A stretch of 64,000 bases of DNA from MH13 sp042140245 (GCF_042140245.1 NZ_CP159483.1:1860001-1924000), one strand, 5' to 3'. Positions 51,515 through 61,538 are shown, counted from the stretch's first letter. The notes: a model not told the origin generated them from the letters alone. Numbers and translations are program-made.

Positions 51515-53356
51515 ATGGATGTGACCCTCGCCAATGCGCCTGACTTTGTGCGCAACTACCATCCGTTTGACTCCTTGTCCGAGGAGGCCATGGCACAGTT
51601 GCTCGATGGCGTGGGCGTGGAGACCTATGCCGATGGCACAATCATTTTCGGCTTTGGGCAGGATGTGGATGCGCTGCGGATCGTGGCGCGAGGTGAGGTC
51701 GATCTGCTCTCGCCGGATGGAGACGTGATCAGCCAAGTCCATGGTGGGGACAGCTTTGGTTCGCGGGCTTTGTTCAATGATGGCGTGGCCAACCAGTCGG
51801 CGCGGGCGCGTGGCGATGTATCGGTCTATACCGTTGCCGCCGCCACCTTCATGGAGCTGGTTGAGGCAAGCGCTCCATTTAAAGCCTTTTTCGGACGGTT
51901 CTTGCCCAAACAGGCCGAGCAGGCACCCAATGCCGATGCTAGCCTGGTTGGCATTGCGCTGCGCGATTTGATGACGCCAAACCCTATCACCGTACCGCTC
52001 GGCACGCCGGTGCAGGACGCGGCCAGCATTATGGCGGACAAGCACATCTCCTGCGTGCTGGTGGTCGATGATGGAAAGCTTGTTGGCCTGCTCACCACAG
52101 GCGATATCACTGGCCGCGTTGTGGCGCAGGCGCGCGATCCAAGAATCCTGGTTGATGAGGTGATGACCGCCAATCCCATGGCGTTTGCGCCGGATGCGTC
52201 TGGCTTTGACGCGATGCTTGCGATGAGCAGCAAGGGCATTGGCCATCTGCCCATTGCGGAGGATGGTAACCCGGTTGGGATCATCACCCGCACCAATTTG
52301 GTGCGGCGACAGCAAGTTTCTGCGGTCTATATGATCGGTGATATTCGCCGCCTCTCCGACACCGCCAAGCTCGCTGATGTGATCGAACAGGCGCCTGCTT
52401 TGCTTGTCCAGTTGGTCGGCTCAGGCGTGCCGCCGCATGAGATCGGTAGAGTTATGACCTCTCTGACCGATGCGTTGACCACGCGCCTGTTGGAAATGGC
52501 AGAAGAGACGTTCGGCCCAGCGCCTGTGCCCTATCTCTGGCTTGCGTGCGGTAGTCAGGGGCGGCGCGAGCAGACGGGTGTGTCTGACCAGGATAATTGC
52601 TTGATCCTGCACGATGATTTCGAGCCGTCGTCTCACGATGGCTATTTCAAAGACATGGCGCAGTTCGTGTCGGATGGGTTGGATGAGGCGGGCTATTTCT
52701 ATTGCCCTGGCGATATGATGGCGACGAACGATCGCTGGCGCCAACCGGTGAGTGTCTGGCGCGGCTACTTTGAAAACTGGGTGCGCAAGCCCGACCCCAT
52801 GGCGCAGATGCTTGCCTCTGTGATGTTCGATCTGCGGGCCATTCATGGCCAGATGAGCTTGTTTGATGGTTTGCAGGAAACGACACTCGATCTTGCCTCC
52901 AAGAACTCGATCTTCCGGGCGCACATGGCGGCCAACTCGCTGAAGCACACGCCGCCGCTGGGTCTCTTCCGCGGCTTTGCCCTGATCAAATCAGGCGAGC
53001 ATAAGGACACCGTAGATCTGAAACACAATGGCGTTGTGCCGATTGTTGATCTGGCGCGCATGTACGCGCTGGAGGGCGCCATCGGTGCGGTGAACACCCG
53101 CGAACGGTTGGAGGCGGCGCGCGAGGCAGGTACCCTCTCTAAGTCTGGTGCAAGCGATCTTATCGATGCTTATGACCTCATTTCCACGATGCGTCTGCGT
53201 CACCAAGCGCGGCAGATACGTGATGGCGAGAAGCCTGATAACTTCCTTGCACCTTCGCGGCTTTCCTCCTTTGAACGCAACCATTTGAAAGATGCGTTTG
53301 GGGTGATCAAAGGCTTGCAGTCAGCGCTTGGTCATGGGCGCAGCGCGGGCGGTTAG
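51515..53356 (+). CDS. cNMP-binding / CBS / DUF294 nucleotidyltransferase-like protein
   Basis: The 613-residue protein has four parts in order: a cyclic-nucleotide-binding-like domain (about 20-130), a CBS pair (about 148-270, DLMTPNPITVPLGTPVQDAAS and VMTANPM), a DUF294 nucleotidyltransferase-like domain with GSQGRREQTGVSDQDN (about 348-363) and a C-terminal DUF294_C helical domain. The family often neighbours SSS symporters and is thought to regulate them in response to a nucleotide. An ATG at 51515 has AAGGA upstream. Confidence 0.9.
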   Translation: MDVTLANAPDFVRNYHPFDSLSEEAMAQLLDGVGVETYADGTIIFGFGQDVDALRIVARGEVDLLSPDGDVISQVHGGDSFGSRALFNDGVANQSARARGDVSVYTVAAATFMELVEASAPFKAFFGRFLPKQAEQAPNADASLVGIALRDLMTPNPITVPLGTPVQDAASIMADKHISCVLVVDDGKLVGLLTTGDITGRVVAQARDPRILVDEVMTANPMAFAPDASGFDAMLAMSSKGIGHLPIAEDGNPVGIITRTNLVRRQQVSAVYMIGDIRRLSDTAKLADVIEQAPALLVQLVGSGVPPHEIGRVMTSLTDALTTRLLEMAEETFGPAPVPYLWLACGSQGRREQTGVSDQDNCLILHDDFEPSSHDGYFKDMAQFVSDGLDEAGYFYCPGDMMATNDRWRQPVSVWRGYFENWVRKPDPMAQMLASVMFDLRAIHGQMSLFDGLQETTLDLASKNSIFRAHMAANSLKHTPPLGLFRGFALIKSGEHKDTVDLKHNGVVPIVDLARMYALEGAIGAVNTRERLEAAREAGTLSKSGASDLIDAYDLISTMRLRHQARQIRDGEKPDNFLAPSRLSSFERNHLKDAFGVIKGLQSALGHGRSAGG

Positions 53357-53477
53357 CAAGCGCGCGGCGTGCAATGAGGCATCGGCACGTGTCGTCCAAA
53401 GGCTGGGCTGGTGAAGTGACCCGTCACAGGCTAAACGGAGCGCTGGTTTCTGTTTCCGTTTTGCCCGGAAGGCATTC

Positions 53478-54017
53478 ATGTTCCTAGGTTACATCGGCGC
53501 AATCGCTGGCGGCATCGGTCTTGCCGCCATGCTGTTGATCGTCTCCAAACTGTTTCGGCTGAAGCTGCCACGCTGGATGTATCCAGCTGTTGGCGGTTTG
53601 GGTATGATCTTGCTGACGGTTCACATTGAGTACAGCTGGTACGATCAGGTTCGCTCCAACCTGCCTGAAGAGATCGAGGTGGTGCAGACATTCGACTACT
53701 CAGTCTTTTATCAGCCCTGGACGTATCTCATTCCACGCGTGAACCGTTTTGTGGCCATCGACCACACCACGGCGCGGACCAACCCTGATTTGGAAAACAT
53801 GGTGCTGGTGGATGTGATCCTGATGGAACGCTTTTCACCGGCCCTGATCGCCACCAACATCATCAACTGTCAGGATGGTGAGCGGGTGCTCTTGGGGGAT
53901 GATACCGAGCTGGATGAAAACGGCATGCCCGTGAATGGCGACTGGATTGCCGCCGGATTGGATGATCCGCTGATCGCTGCGGCCTGCGCGCGCCACAGCC
54001 CGCAAACCTCCTCCTAG
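53478..54017 (+). CDS. Unknown membrane-anchored protein
   Basis: The protein has 179 residues with two N-terminal helices (about 3-24 and 32-50), then a soluble, acidic periplasmic or cytosolic part with VVQTFDYSVFYQPWTYLIPRVNRFVAID and a Cys at the start of NCQDGERV. I recognise no family. GGAAGG lies before the ATG. It sits between the DUF294 and exonuclease genes, separated by 121 and 180 bases. Confidence 0.55.
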   Translation: MFLGYIGAIAGGIGLAAMLLIVSKLFRLKLPRWMYPAVGGLGMILLTVHIEYSWYDQVRSNLPEEIEVVQTFDYSVFYQPWTYLIPRVNRFVAIDHTTARTNPDLENMVLVDVILMERFSPALIATNIINCQDGERVLLGDDTELDENGMPVNGDWIAAGLDDPLIAAACARHSPQTSS

Positions 54018-54197
54018 CTGCCCTTACTCTTCGACGGAAGGATAGGGCTGCGGGCCCTTTGCATTTGGCTAGGATCAAGGAAGGAGCTGCAGGCTGTGCT
54101 TAGCCTGCTGCCTTCAACGGGCTAAGCCACGCATAAGAACGAACATGGCGGCCTGACACACCGGTGACACCTGTTGGGTGACTGTGGGAGGACCGCC

Positions 54198-56279
54198 GTG
54201 AGCAAGAACGCTCCACAATCCTTTGATCCGCGCCGTGCAGCGCGCAAACTGTTCATGCCTGTCTTGGCGCTTTCTATCATTGTTACCGCACTTGCCGCCG
54301 TCATGGCGTTTGCTGGTGATGGCCAATTGGATCGCACGCTGGAGCCGCTTGCCGCGCTCGCCTCGCTTGGTCTCATTGCGATGCTGTTTGCTTTGATGAA
54401 CAAAGTTCGGACAACAGCCTTTGCCCCTGCGCAGCGCTTGCAAGGCGCGCTTGCTCGCGTTCCCGATGAAGGCGCGGCAGCAGTCGCGGGGCTTCGTGAT
54501 CCGGGCCTTTTGGGTGGCGTGGTGCGTGAGGTGAGCCAACTGCTGGAAACGCATCTTTCCAGCGGGCAGGACGATGCCAAGCAGCGGGAAACAGCAGTTC
54601 GTGGACGTTTGGAAACTGTGCTGCGGGATTTGCACGATGGTGTTTTGATCTGCACGCTGGAGCATACGGTGTTGCTCTATAACGCGCGTGCCTTGGAGAT
54701 TCTTCACGTTACAGGTGAGGTGGGCCTTGATCGCCCCCTGTTCGAAACGTTGGCAGAGCGACCCTTTCGACATGCGCTTTTGCGTTTGCGAGCCCGTTTC
54801 GCCTCAGGCCGGCATGTCGATCACGCCGATGGGCTCAGCATCATGCTGATCGCCGGGACCGTAGATGGTCGTCACACCATCAAGGGCCGCATGTCGCTCA
54901 TGATGGATGATGCTGGAGAGGTGCCGGTTGGCTATGTCGTGACCTTTGAGGATGTGACAAACGCTCTTTCCACCGCGCTTTATCGTGAGCGCGCGCTTTT
55001 TGACATTCGAGATGATCTGCGCACGCGGCTCGGTGATTTGACCGCCAAGGCGGACGCTGCCGACCTCAAAGCGGATATGCAGGCGGTGAGTGAGGAGGTG
55101 GAGCGACTTGATACGTTCCTCCTCGATGTGTTGACCGGGGCTTGGCCCATGAGTGCGGTGTTTTCCACCACGCTGTTCCACTGCGTGGCCGAGCGCGACT
55201 CCGAAGGTCGTAGCCTCACCATTTCGGTTGAGGGTGATCCTGTTTGGCTGCACTGCGACAGTGCGTCGATCACCGATCTGTTTGACCGCATCGCCAACCG
55301 TATTGCGGTCGACTTTGAGGTGCGCGAGTTCCGCGTGATCGCCACGCTTGCCTCAGACGGTGTTGCCTATGTGGACCTGCTGTATGCAGGCGACGCGGTG
55401 AGTGAGGCGGCATTGACCGGTTGGCTGAATGAGCGTTTGGAGCCTGATCTTGGGCCGGTTACCGGTGATGATATTCTTCACCGGCATCGCACACGCTTTC
55501 AGATTGATGAGAACATTGGGGAGGGAGTCACTCGGCTTCGCTTGCCGCTGAAGGTGGCAGCTGAGCGCTATGAACGCACCGAGCGTTCCTTCACGCCCGC
55601 ACAGGCGCGACGTGAATTCTACGACTTTGACCTGTTGCACCGGCCCCATGCCAGTGCGTTGGACAAGCAGCCCCTTCGCGCTTTGACCAGCGTTGTGTTC
55701 GATACGGAAACGACTGGCCTTGAGCCATCGAAAGGCGATGAGATCATTTCCATTGGCGCGGTTCGCATCGTCAACGGACGCTTGTTGCGCGGTGAAATCT
55801 TCAACGAGTTTGTCAATCCGCAGCGCACGATCCCAGCTGCATCCACCAAGATTTATGGAATCACCGATGCGATGGTCGCCGATGCACCGAAGATCGATGA
55901 AACACTGCCGCGCTTTCATGGTTTCGTTGGGCCAGGCGCGCTGATTGCTCACAATGCGGCGTTCGACATGAAGTTTTTGGCGCTTAAAGAGGGGCTGGTT
56001 GGTGTGCAGTTCAACCAACCGGTGCTCGATACCTTGCTTCTGGCTGCGCATGCTTTGGGCCGTGATGAGAGCCTGTCCTTGGACGGTCTGTCAGAGCGTT
56101 TTGGTGTGGTATTGCCGCCAGAAGATCGTCACACGGCGCTCGGTGATGCGCTGGCCACAGGTGAGGTTTTTCTGAAGCTTCTACCGTTGCTGGAAGCGAA
56201 GGGCGTGACGACCCTTGCCGATGCGTTGGAGGCCTCTGACCGCCAGGTTGGCCTGCGGCGGATGCAGGAGCAGTTCTAG
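54198..56279 (+). CDS. Membrane PAS-like/degenerate-kinase 3'-5' exonuclease (DnaQ-like)
   Basis: The GTG at 54198, with GGGAGG just upstream, gives 693 residues. Two helices (about 15-62) lie at the N terminus, a PAS-like part with LHDGVLICTLEHTVLLYNARAL follows, and then a helix plus ATPase-like part lacking clear kinase boxes. The C-terminal 190 residues are a DEDDh exonuclease: D502-T-E504-TTG, HNAAFD590 and a final H-T-A-L-G-D. This fusion of sensor-like and exonuclease parts is known near DUF294/symporter genes but its job is unclear. Confidence 0.88.
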   Translation: MSKNAPQSFDPRRAARKLFMPVLALSIIVTALAAVMAFAGDGQLDRTLEPLAALASLGLIAMLFALMNKVRTTAFAPAQRLQGALARVPDEGAAAVAGLRDPGLLGGVVREVSQLLETHLSSGQDDAKQRETAVRGRLETVLRDLHDGVLICTLEHTVLLYNARALEILHVTGEVGLDRPLFETLAERPFRHALLRLRARFASGRHVDHADGLSIMLIAGTVDGRHTIKGRMSLMMDDAGEVPVGYVVTFEDVTNALSTALYRERALFDIRDDLRTRLGDLTAKADAADLKADMQAVSEEVERLDTFLLDVLTGAWPMSAVFSTTLFHCVAERDSEGRSLTISVEGDPVWLHCDSASITDLFDRIANRIAVDFEVREFRVIATLASDGVAYVDLLYAGDAVSEAALTGWLNERLEPDLGPVTGDDILHRHRTRFQIDENIGEGVTRLRLPLKVAAERYERTERSFTPAQARREFYDFDLLHRPHASALDKQPLRALTSVVFDTETTGLEPSKGDEIISIGAVRIVNGRLLRGEIFNEFVNPQRTIPAASTKIYGITDAMVADAPKIDETLPRFHGFVGPGALIAHNAAFDMKFLALKEGLVGVQFNQPVLDTLLLAAHALGRDESLSLDGLSERFGVVLPPEDRHTALGDALATGEVFLKLLPLLEAKGVTTLADALEASDRQVGLRRMQEQF

Positions 56280-56302
56280 CTGCTTTTGGTCAAGGCAATG
56301 AA

Positions 56303-56335
56303 AAAGGGCGATGCCGTTATGCGGCACCGCCCTTT
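56303..56335. terminator. Bidirectional terminator between the exonuclease and cbb3 gene clusters
   Basis: AAAGGGCG-A-TGCCG and CGGCA-C-CGCCCTTT form a stem of 13 pairs with one internal mismatch. A-runs on one side and T-rich flank on the other let it serve both converging units. Confidence 0.8.
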
Positions 56336-56360
56336 GCAGCAGTTGATCTGTAAACAGGCG

Positions 56361-56963
56361 CTACATCACCAGCTCTTCAACCTCTTCGCCAGGCTGAGGC
56401 TTGGCAAGTTCTGGGTTTGCCCCGTTGAGGCCAACAAGGAAGAGGCCGATCAGGAACACAGGCGTTGCGATCACGCCAAACGCGATAAGGGCAGCTGGGC
56501 CAAAAAAGATCACCGCGATGATCAAGGCCACGACAGCATTGACCAAGAACAGCGAAAGCGTGGTGGCATCCGTCCAGCGTCCATAAAAGAAGCTGCGCTT
56601 TTTGCCCGTGTCATCGACATCATCAATGGTTGGCTCAATGCCCATCTTGCGGTCGCGCTGGGCTTTCAAGCGGCGGAAAAGACCCACCACAAGAGCCGGA
56701 ATGAACAGGATGATGCTGGCGACAAGCGCGAACGGGGCAGAAACAATCTTGGCGAGGCCGGTTTGCTCCGCGCCTGATGTCAGGCTTGGCCAGGCAAACA
56801 ACAGGCCGAACAGAACAAGGCCAATCAATGTCACCCAGATGGCGCCTGTAACGCCGCCCACGGCATACCCGATGCCGCCAAAGCCGACGATGTTGATGAG
56901 GAGGACGATGAGGCCGCCTAGGGTTTTACCGGCGGTCGATTTGCCCGCGTTTGAAGTGCTCAT
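56361..56963 (-). CDS. Membrane protein of unknown function after ccoS
   Basis: The protein (200 residues) has about five membrane helices, with a central cytoplasmic loop of KAQRDRKMGIEPTIDDVD. Its ATG overlaps the ccoS stop by 4 bases, so it is translationally tied to the cbb3 assembly genes. I recognise no family; it is not one of the known ccoGHIS proteins. Confidence 0.6.
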   Translation of the reverse strand: MSTSNAGKSTAGKTLGGLIVLLINIVGFGGIGYAVGGVTGAIWVTLIGLVLFGLLFAWPSLTSGAEQTGLAKIVSAPFALVASIILFIPALVVGLFRRLKAQRDRKMGIEPTIDDVDDTGKKRSFFYGRWTDATTLSLFLVNAVVALIIAVIFFGPAALIAFGVIATPVFLIGLFLVGLNGANPELAKPQPGEEVEELVM

Positions 56964-57157
56964 TGCTTTTCATCCGTCTTGGTGGGTGTGGTGTCGAGAG
57001 GCAAAGAATGCTCAGGATGGTCATCGGTGTAGAGGATCCGTTCCGCCGCGCCTTGCAAATCATCAAACTGGCCTGATTTTAGCGCCCAAAAAAACGCGAT
57101 TAGACCAATTGTTGAGAGAACAAGCGCCAACGGCACCAGAAAAAGCAGAACATCCAT
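56960..57157 (-). CDS. ccoS: cbb3 oxidase assembly protein CcoS
   Basis: The 65-residue protein has one helix (about 2-23) and the conserved start of CcoS: MDVLLFLVPLALVLSTIG, then FFWALKSGQFDDLQGAA. CcoS is needed to mature cbb3 oxidase with its hemes and copper. The upstream frame is ccoI sequence, and the ATG here shares bases with the ccoI stop (TGATG). Confidence 0.93.
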   Translation of the reverse strand: MDVLLFLVPLALVLSTIGLIAFFWALKSGQFDDLQGAAERILYTDDHPEHSLPLDTTPTKTDEKQ

Positions 57158-59457
57158 CAGATGGCTCCTTCGGCTGGGCGGGCTGCGGCAGCTGAATTGG
57201 TGCGTGCGCCGAGCCGTTTGAACGGGTTGCCATCCATGCGCAAGGCGTTGAGCGTGACGATAATGGAGCTGGCGGCCATGGCGATGGCGGCGATCCAAGG
57301 TGTCACCAGGCCGAGCACGGCAACTGGTACCCAGAAGAGATTGTAGCCGACGGAAAATGTGATGTTTTGCACCACAATGCGCCGTGTTGCGCGAGCGGTG
57401 GCAAGTGTCTCAGGCAGGGCGGTGAGGCTGTTGCCTTGGAACACAGCATCGGCGGCGCGCCGTGAGATATCAGCAGCGCTGGTTGGCGCCAGCGAAGCGT
57501 GGGCGGCGGCAAGGGCAGGGGTGTCGTTGAGGCCGTCGCCAACCATCAAAACATGTTTGCCCTCAGCTTTCATTGCTTCAATGGCCGCGATCTTGTCGGA
57601 CGGCGTCATGTCGCCCTGCCAATCGGTGATGCCAAGCTGGTCCGCCAGCGGCCCAACAAATCGCGCGCGGTCACCGGACATGATCGCGATCTCAAAGCCG
57701 CGCTCTTTCAGCGTATCGATGACGTGCCGTGTTTGTGGGCGCAGCAGGGGCGCAAAAGCAAAGCGAGCCGGTTTGCTACCTGGGCGGGTCAGCCAAACCT
57801 CAGTTTCCAAACCGCCATGGGAGGCGTCATTGGCTTCGATTTCTTCCGCCGACAGGCCGCACCAACGAGCAGAACCTAAGCGGATTTCACCCGCATCGCT
57901 CATCCAAGACAGGCCCATACCGGGTGTGTCCTCGACGCCTTTGACACGGGCGACATCGGGCGCGGCAGTGCGGATTGACTGAGCGAGGGGATGCTTGGAG
58001 GAAGCTGCGATCGATGAGGCGATCTGAAGGGCGTCGGTATCCTCCGGCAAACCCACCAGTCGTGGTTCGAGCGTGGTCAGCGTACCGGTTTTGTCAAACA
58101 CGATCGTGTCGATCACGGCATAGCGTTCCAGGGCGGTCTCTGACTTAACCAGCACGCCCTGACGGCTGAGGCGACCGGCGGCGACGACCTGTGTGATCGG
58201 CACGGCCAGGCCCAGTGCGCAGGGGCAGGTGATGATGAGCACACAGACGGCGATCATCAGCGCTTCCGGCACGGCCATGCCGCCAAAAAGCCACCAACCG
58301 AGGAACGCACCCAGCGCCAGCGCGTGAACGGTGGGAGAATACCAGCGCACCACTTTGTCGGCGAAGGCCATGTAGCGGCCCTTCTTTTGCTCGGCGGCTT
58401 CGAGCAAACGCACGATTTCGGCAAGCACGGTGGCTTCACCAACACTCTTGGCTTCCACGATCAGGGGACCAGTGAGGTTCATGGTACCAGCCAGCACATT
58501 GGCGCCAACCGCGACATCTTTGGGCGTGGTTTCGCCATCAATGAGGGCTGTGTCGATGGAGGAGCCACCCTCGCGCACAATACCATCCACGCCGATACGT
58601 TCCCCAGCGGCGACTTGAATGCGGTCACCGCTTGCAAGGCTATCAGATGCCACGGCTTGCAGTGTGCCATCGGGGAGAAGCTTCTGCACCGGTTGTCCGG
58701 CGAGCATCGCCAGATCATGCACCGCAGAGCGGGCGGTGCCGCGTACCTTGTGGTCCAGATAGCGGCCAACCAACAGGATAAAGAGCAGCATCAGCGCGCC
58801 ATCGAAATAGACGTGCGGCCCGCCGGTCCATGTTTCATAAAGGCTCATGGCCGTAGTGAGCGTCACGCCAACTGAGATCGGCACATCCATGTTGGAGCGG
58901 CCCTTGCGCAGGGCCGCAACAGCCGAGCGGTAAAAGGGGAGGCCTGCATAGTAAACCGAAGGAACGGCGATCAGTGCGGCGATCCAATGGAAGAAATCGC
59001 GCGTGGCTTGGCCCATGGTGGCGAAATGACCGGCCCAAACCGCCCAGGCGAGCATCATTAAATTGGCTGCGGCAAAGAACGAGACCGCCAGCGCCATGAT
59101 CAGTTCGCGCTCGGTCTTTTTGTCTCGCTCAACCACCGCTTCCATGCGGTAGAGGGCGACCGGATAGCCCAGTTCTTCAATGGCTTTGGCAAACGCGTTG
59201 GCGCGGGTTTCTGGGCCCGACCATTTGACGGTTAAGCGGCGGGTTGAAAGGTTGACCCGCCCGATCTCGACATCTGGCTCCTGCGCCAGTCGGTCTTCGA
59301 TTTTACGCACGCATCCACCGCAATGAACGCTGCCAACGAGCAGATTGATCGTATGCACACCGTCTTTGTCGGTTTCGACAGCTGTTGATAGATCAAGGCC
59401 GGGCCGGCTGGCCTGATTGCTGGAGGGTAGAGCGAAGGACGCGTCGAGTGATGCCAT
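57157..59457 (-). CDS. ccoI: Copper-transporting P1B-type ATPase CcoI (FixI)
   Basis: This is a P-type ATPase of 766 residues that supplies copper to the cbb3 oxidase. It has an N-terminal metal-binding domain (GSVHCGGCVRKIE, about 42-54), ion-path CPC motif in ITCPCALGLAVP, phosphorylation site DKTGTLTTLE and hinge GDGLNDTPALAAA. The HMA motif reads CGGC, usual for CcoI. Starts about 35 bases after ccoH. Confidence 0.95.
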   Translation of the reverse strand: MASLDASFALPSSNQASRPGLDLSTAVETDKDGVHTINLLVGSVHCGGCVRKIEDRLAQEPDVEIGRVNLSTRRLTVKWSGPETRANAFAKAIEELGYPVALYRMEAVVERDKKTERELIMALAVSFFAAANLMMLAWAVWAGHFATMGQATRDFFHWIAALIAVPSVYYAGLPFYRSAVAALRKGRSNMDVPISVGVTLTTAMSLYETWTGGPHVYFDGALMLLFILLVGRYLDHKVRGTARSAVHDLAMLAGQPVQKLLPDGTLQAVASDSLASGDRIQVAAGERIGVDGIVREGGSSIDTALIDGETTPKDVAVGANVLAGTMNLTGPLIVEAKSVGEATVLAEIVRLLEAAEQKKGRYMAFADKVVRWYSPTVHALALGAFLGWWLFGGMAVPEALMIAVCVLIITCPCALGLAVPITQVVAAGRLSRQGVLVKSETALERYAVIDTIVFDKTGTLTTLEPRLVGLPEDTDALQIASSIAASSKHPLAQSIRTAAPDVARVKGVEDTPGMGLSWMSDAGEIRLGSARWCGLSAEEIEANDASHGGLETEVWLTRPGSKPARFAFAPLLRPQTRHVIDTLKERGFEIAIMSGDRARFVGPLADQLGITDWQGDMTPSDKIAAIEAMKAEGKHVLMVGDGLNDTPALAAAHASLAPTSAADISRRAADAVFQGNSLTALPETLATARATRRIVVQNITFSVGYNLFWVPVAVLGLVTPWIAAIAMAASSIIVTLNALRMDGNPFKRLGARTNSAAAARPAEGAI

Positions 59458-59492
59458 GTATCGTCTTGGACCTGTCGTTACAGACCGTGCTC

Positions 59493-60038
59493 TTAGTTGA
59501 CGCCAGGTGCGTGGACGAAGACTTCTTCGGTTGCAAAGTGCCGTGCACCATCCACGTCGGCCAGAACGCTAACAAACCAGCGACCGGAAATTGGGAAATC
59601 AACGGTGGCTTCGTAGCGACCATTGCCGACATCGCTTAGCGGCATGCGCACCTGTTGCGCGTAGCGGGTCATCCGCTCGGCCATCATGATCACGGTGCCA
59701 CCGGTGAGTGCTTGCCCGTTGCGATCAAGAAGCGTGACGGCTGCCAGTTGCCCTTCACCTGAGAACTCAGGCGCAAGAATCTCCATCTGCCAGCCTTGCT
59801 CGGCCTGGGCCTGCTCTGCGGCGATCACATCATCGTAGGCAAGGCCACGCTCATAGGCATTGGTGGTGACGAGCCCTGGAAAGGTAGAAAGCGCCAGGCG
59901 CACAAAGTTGCCGGTAACCGCGAAAAGCACCAGGAAGCCACCAACAAAGAGCAGGGGAATCCAGCCATTTGAATCGATCAGCCAACCCATGAAGCCGCGG
60001 CGTTTGGGTGGATCTTGGTGCAAGGTGTCAGTGCTCAT
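59493..60038 (-). CDS. ccoH: cbb3 oxidase assembly protein CcoH (FixH)
   Basis: This 181-residue FixH family protein has a single helix (about 27-47) and a periplasmic domain with AYERGLAYDDVIAAEQAQAEQGWQ, then TGGTVIMMAERMTRYAQQV. GAGGA is 8 bases before the ATG. It works with CcoI and CcoG in assembly and copper delivery. Lies 36 bases after ccoG. Confidence 0.92.
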   Translation of the reverse strand: MSTDTLHQDPPKRRGFMGWLIDSNGWIPLLFVGGFLVLFAVTGNFVRLALSTFPGLVTTNAYERGLAYDDVIAAEQAQAEQGWQMEILAPEFSGEGQLAAVTLLDRNGQALTGGTVIMMAERMTRYAQQVRMPLSDVGNGRYEATVDFPISGRWFVSVLADVDGARHFATEEVFVHAPGVN

Positions 60039-60074
60039 CGTGTCTTGTCCTCGATACCGTTCAGGCGCGTGCGC

Positions 60075-61538
60075 CTAGTTTTCCGGCCCCCAGAAATATG
60101 TACCGCTTGTGGTCATCACCTGACCATTGTCGCCATTCACCAGCGAGAAGGTGATGGGTGTTTGCCCTTCAGGTCGACGTGTCGGTGGTACGGTGATCAA
60201 AACCCGCAGTGACGCCGCTTCAATGTCGCTGAAATCAATGGTTGGCGCGCTGCCCTCGGCAAGCGTCGAACCAGCATGACTGATGGCGATGCTTTGACCT
60301 GTCAGGCCTTCCACTTCAAAGCGGACAGTTTCAGCTTCCTCACCTCGATTAGACAGGCGAACATTGTAAATGTTGCGGATTGAGCCGTCGGAAAGCGTCA
60401 CAAAGGCTGGGTTGCGCTCAGGTGTGATGGCAACGTCAAAGCCGGTGCGGTTCAGCACGGTGAACACCATGGCCGCCGACACCAAAATCATTAGCGCGCC
60501 ATAGCCGTAGAAACGCACCTTGGTCGGTTTGCGTTTCTGGCCACCCACTTCCACCATGGGGGCGGCAAGATGAGCTTCATCATGTGTTTGAGCAAGACTT
60601 GCGAAGTTGATCAGACCGGTTGGGCGTTTCAGCTTGGTCATGATGCTGTCGCAGGCATCGGCGCAGAGGCCGCAGCCAATGCAGCCAAGCTGCAAGCCAT
60701 TGCGGATATCAACGCCTGTCGGGCAGACATTGACGCAAAGATTGCAATCCACGCAGTCGCCAATGTCGGCGCCAGCTGCCTTCTTTTTGGCGCTGCCGCG
60801 CGGCTCACCACGCCAGGCATGGTAGGTGACGATCTTGGTGTTGGGGTCGAGCATGGCCGACTGAAAACGCGGCCAGGGGCACATGTAGAGGCATACTTTT
60901 TCGCGTGCGAAACCAGCCAGCAAATAGGTTAGGACCGCGAAGACGCCGACCATGACAATGGCGGCGGTGCTCGCTTGGAATGTTGGCACCTGCGTGAACG
61001 TGTTCAGTGTGCCGCCAAAATAGCCGATAAGCGTTAGACCGGTGAGCAAGCCGATAGCGGCCCAAACGGTGTGCTTGCCAACTTTGCGAACAAGGTTTTG
61101 AGCGGTCAGCCCTTCTTTGGCCCGCTTGATTTGCATGTTGCGATCGCCCTCAAACAGGCGCTCGATCATTTGAAAGCCATCGGTCCAGAGCGTTTGCGGG
61201 CAGGAAAAGCCACACCAGATACGACCGACAATGGTGTTGGTGAAGAACAGTCCAAAAGCTGAAAACAGCAGCACCAGCGTTAGCAGGTACAAATCTTGCG
61301 GCCAGAAGGTCCAAGGCCCAGCGTAGAACTTGCCTTCGGTGAAGGACATGAGAAAGGCTTGGTCAGGGGTGTCACCAGGACGGTTCCAGGGAATCCAGGC
61401 AGCGCCAAAGAAGAAGATGGTGATCGCTGCCAGCACCGCGCTTTTAATCCGCCGAAACGTGCCCGAAACGGATTTTTGATAGACCTTTTTGACGCCAGGA
61501 AACTCGTCTGCCTGGTAGCCCACGACCATGGATTGCAT
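60075..61538 (-). CDS. ccoG: cbb3 oxidase assembly ferredoxin CcoG (FixG/RdxA)
   Basis: CcoG is a membrane iron-sulfur protein that reduces copper for CcoI. The protein (487 residues from ATG 61538; ATG 61529 is also possible) has five helices, an FSCPQTLW motif, CPWPRFQ and two ferredoxin-type 4Fe-4S sets (CVDCNLCVNVCP and CIGCGLCADACD), then a periplasmic IG-like domain at the C terminus. It lies between ccoP and ccoH. Confidence 0.95.
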   Translation of the reverse strand: MQSMVVGYQADEFPGVKKVYQKSVSGTFRRIKSAVLAAITIFFFGAAWIPWNRPGDTPDQAFLMSFTEGKFYAGPWTFWPQDLYLLTLVLLFSAFGLFFTNTIVGRIWCGFSCPQTLWTDGFQMIERLFEGDRNMQIKRAKEGLTAQNLVRKVGKHTVWAAIGLLTGLTLIGYFGGTLNTFTQVPTFQASTAAIVMVGVFAVLTYLLAGFAREKVCLYMCPWPRFQSAMLDPNTKIVTYHAWRGEPRGSAKKKAAGADIGDCVDCNLCVNVCPTGVDIRNGLQLGCIGCGLCADACDSIMTKLKRPTGLINFASLAQTHDEAHLAAPMVEVGGQKRKPTKVRFYGYGALMILVSAAMVFTVLNRTGFDVAITPERNPAFVTLSDGSIRNIYNVRLSNRGEEAETVRFEVEGLTGQSIAISHAGSTLAEGSAPTIDFSDIEAASLRVLITVPPTRRPEGQTPITFSLVNGDNGQVMTTSGTYFWGPEN

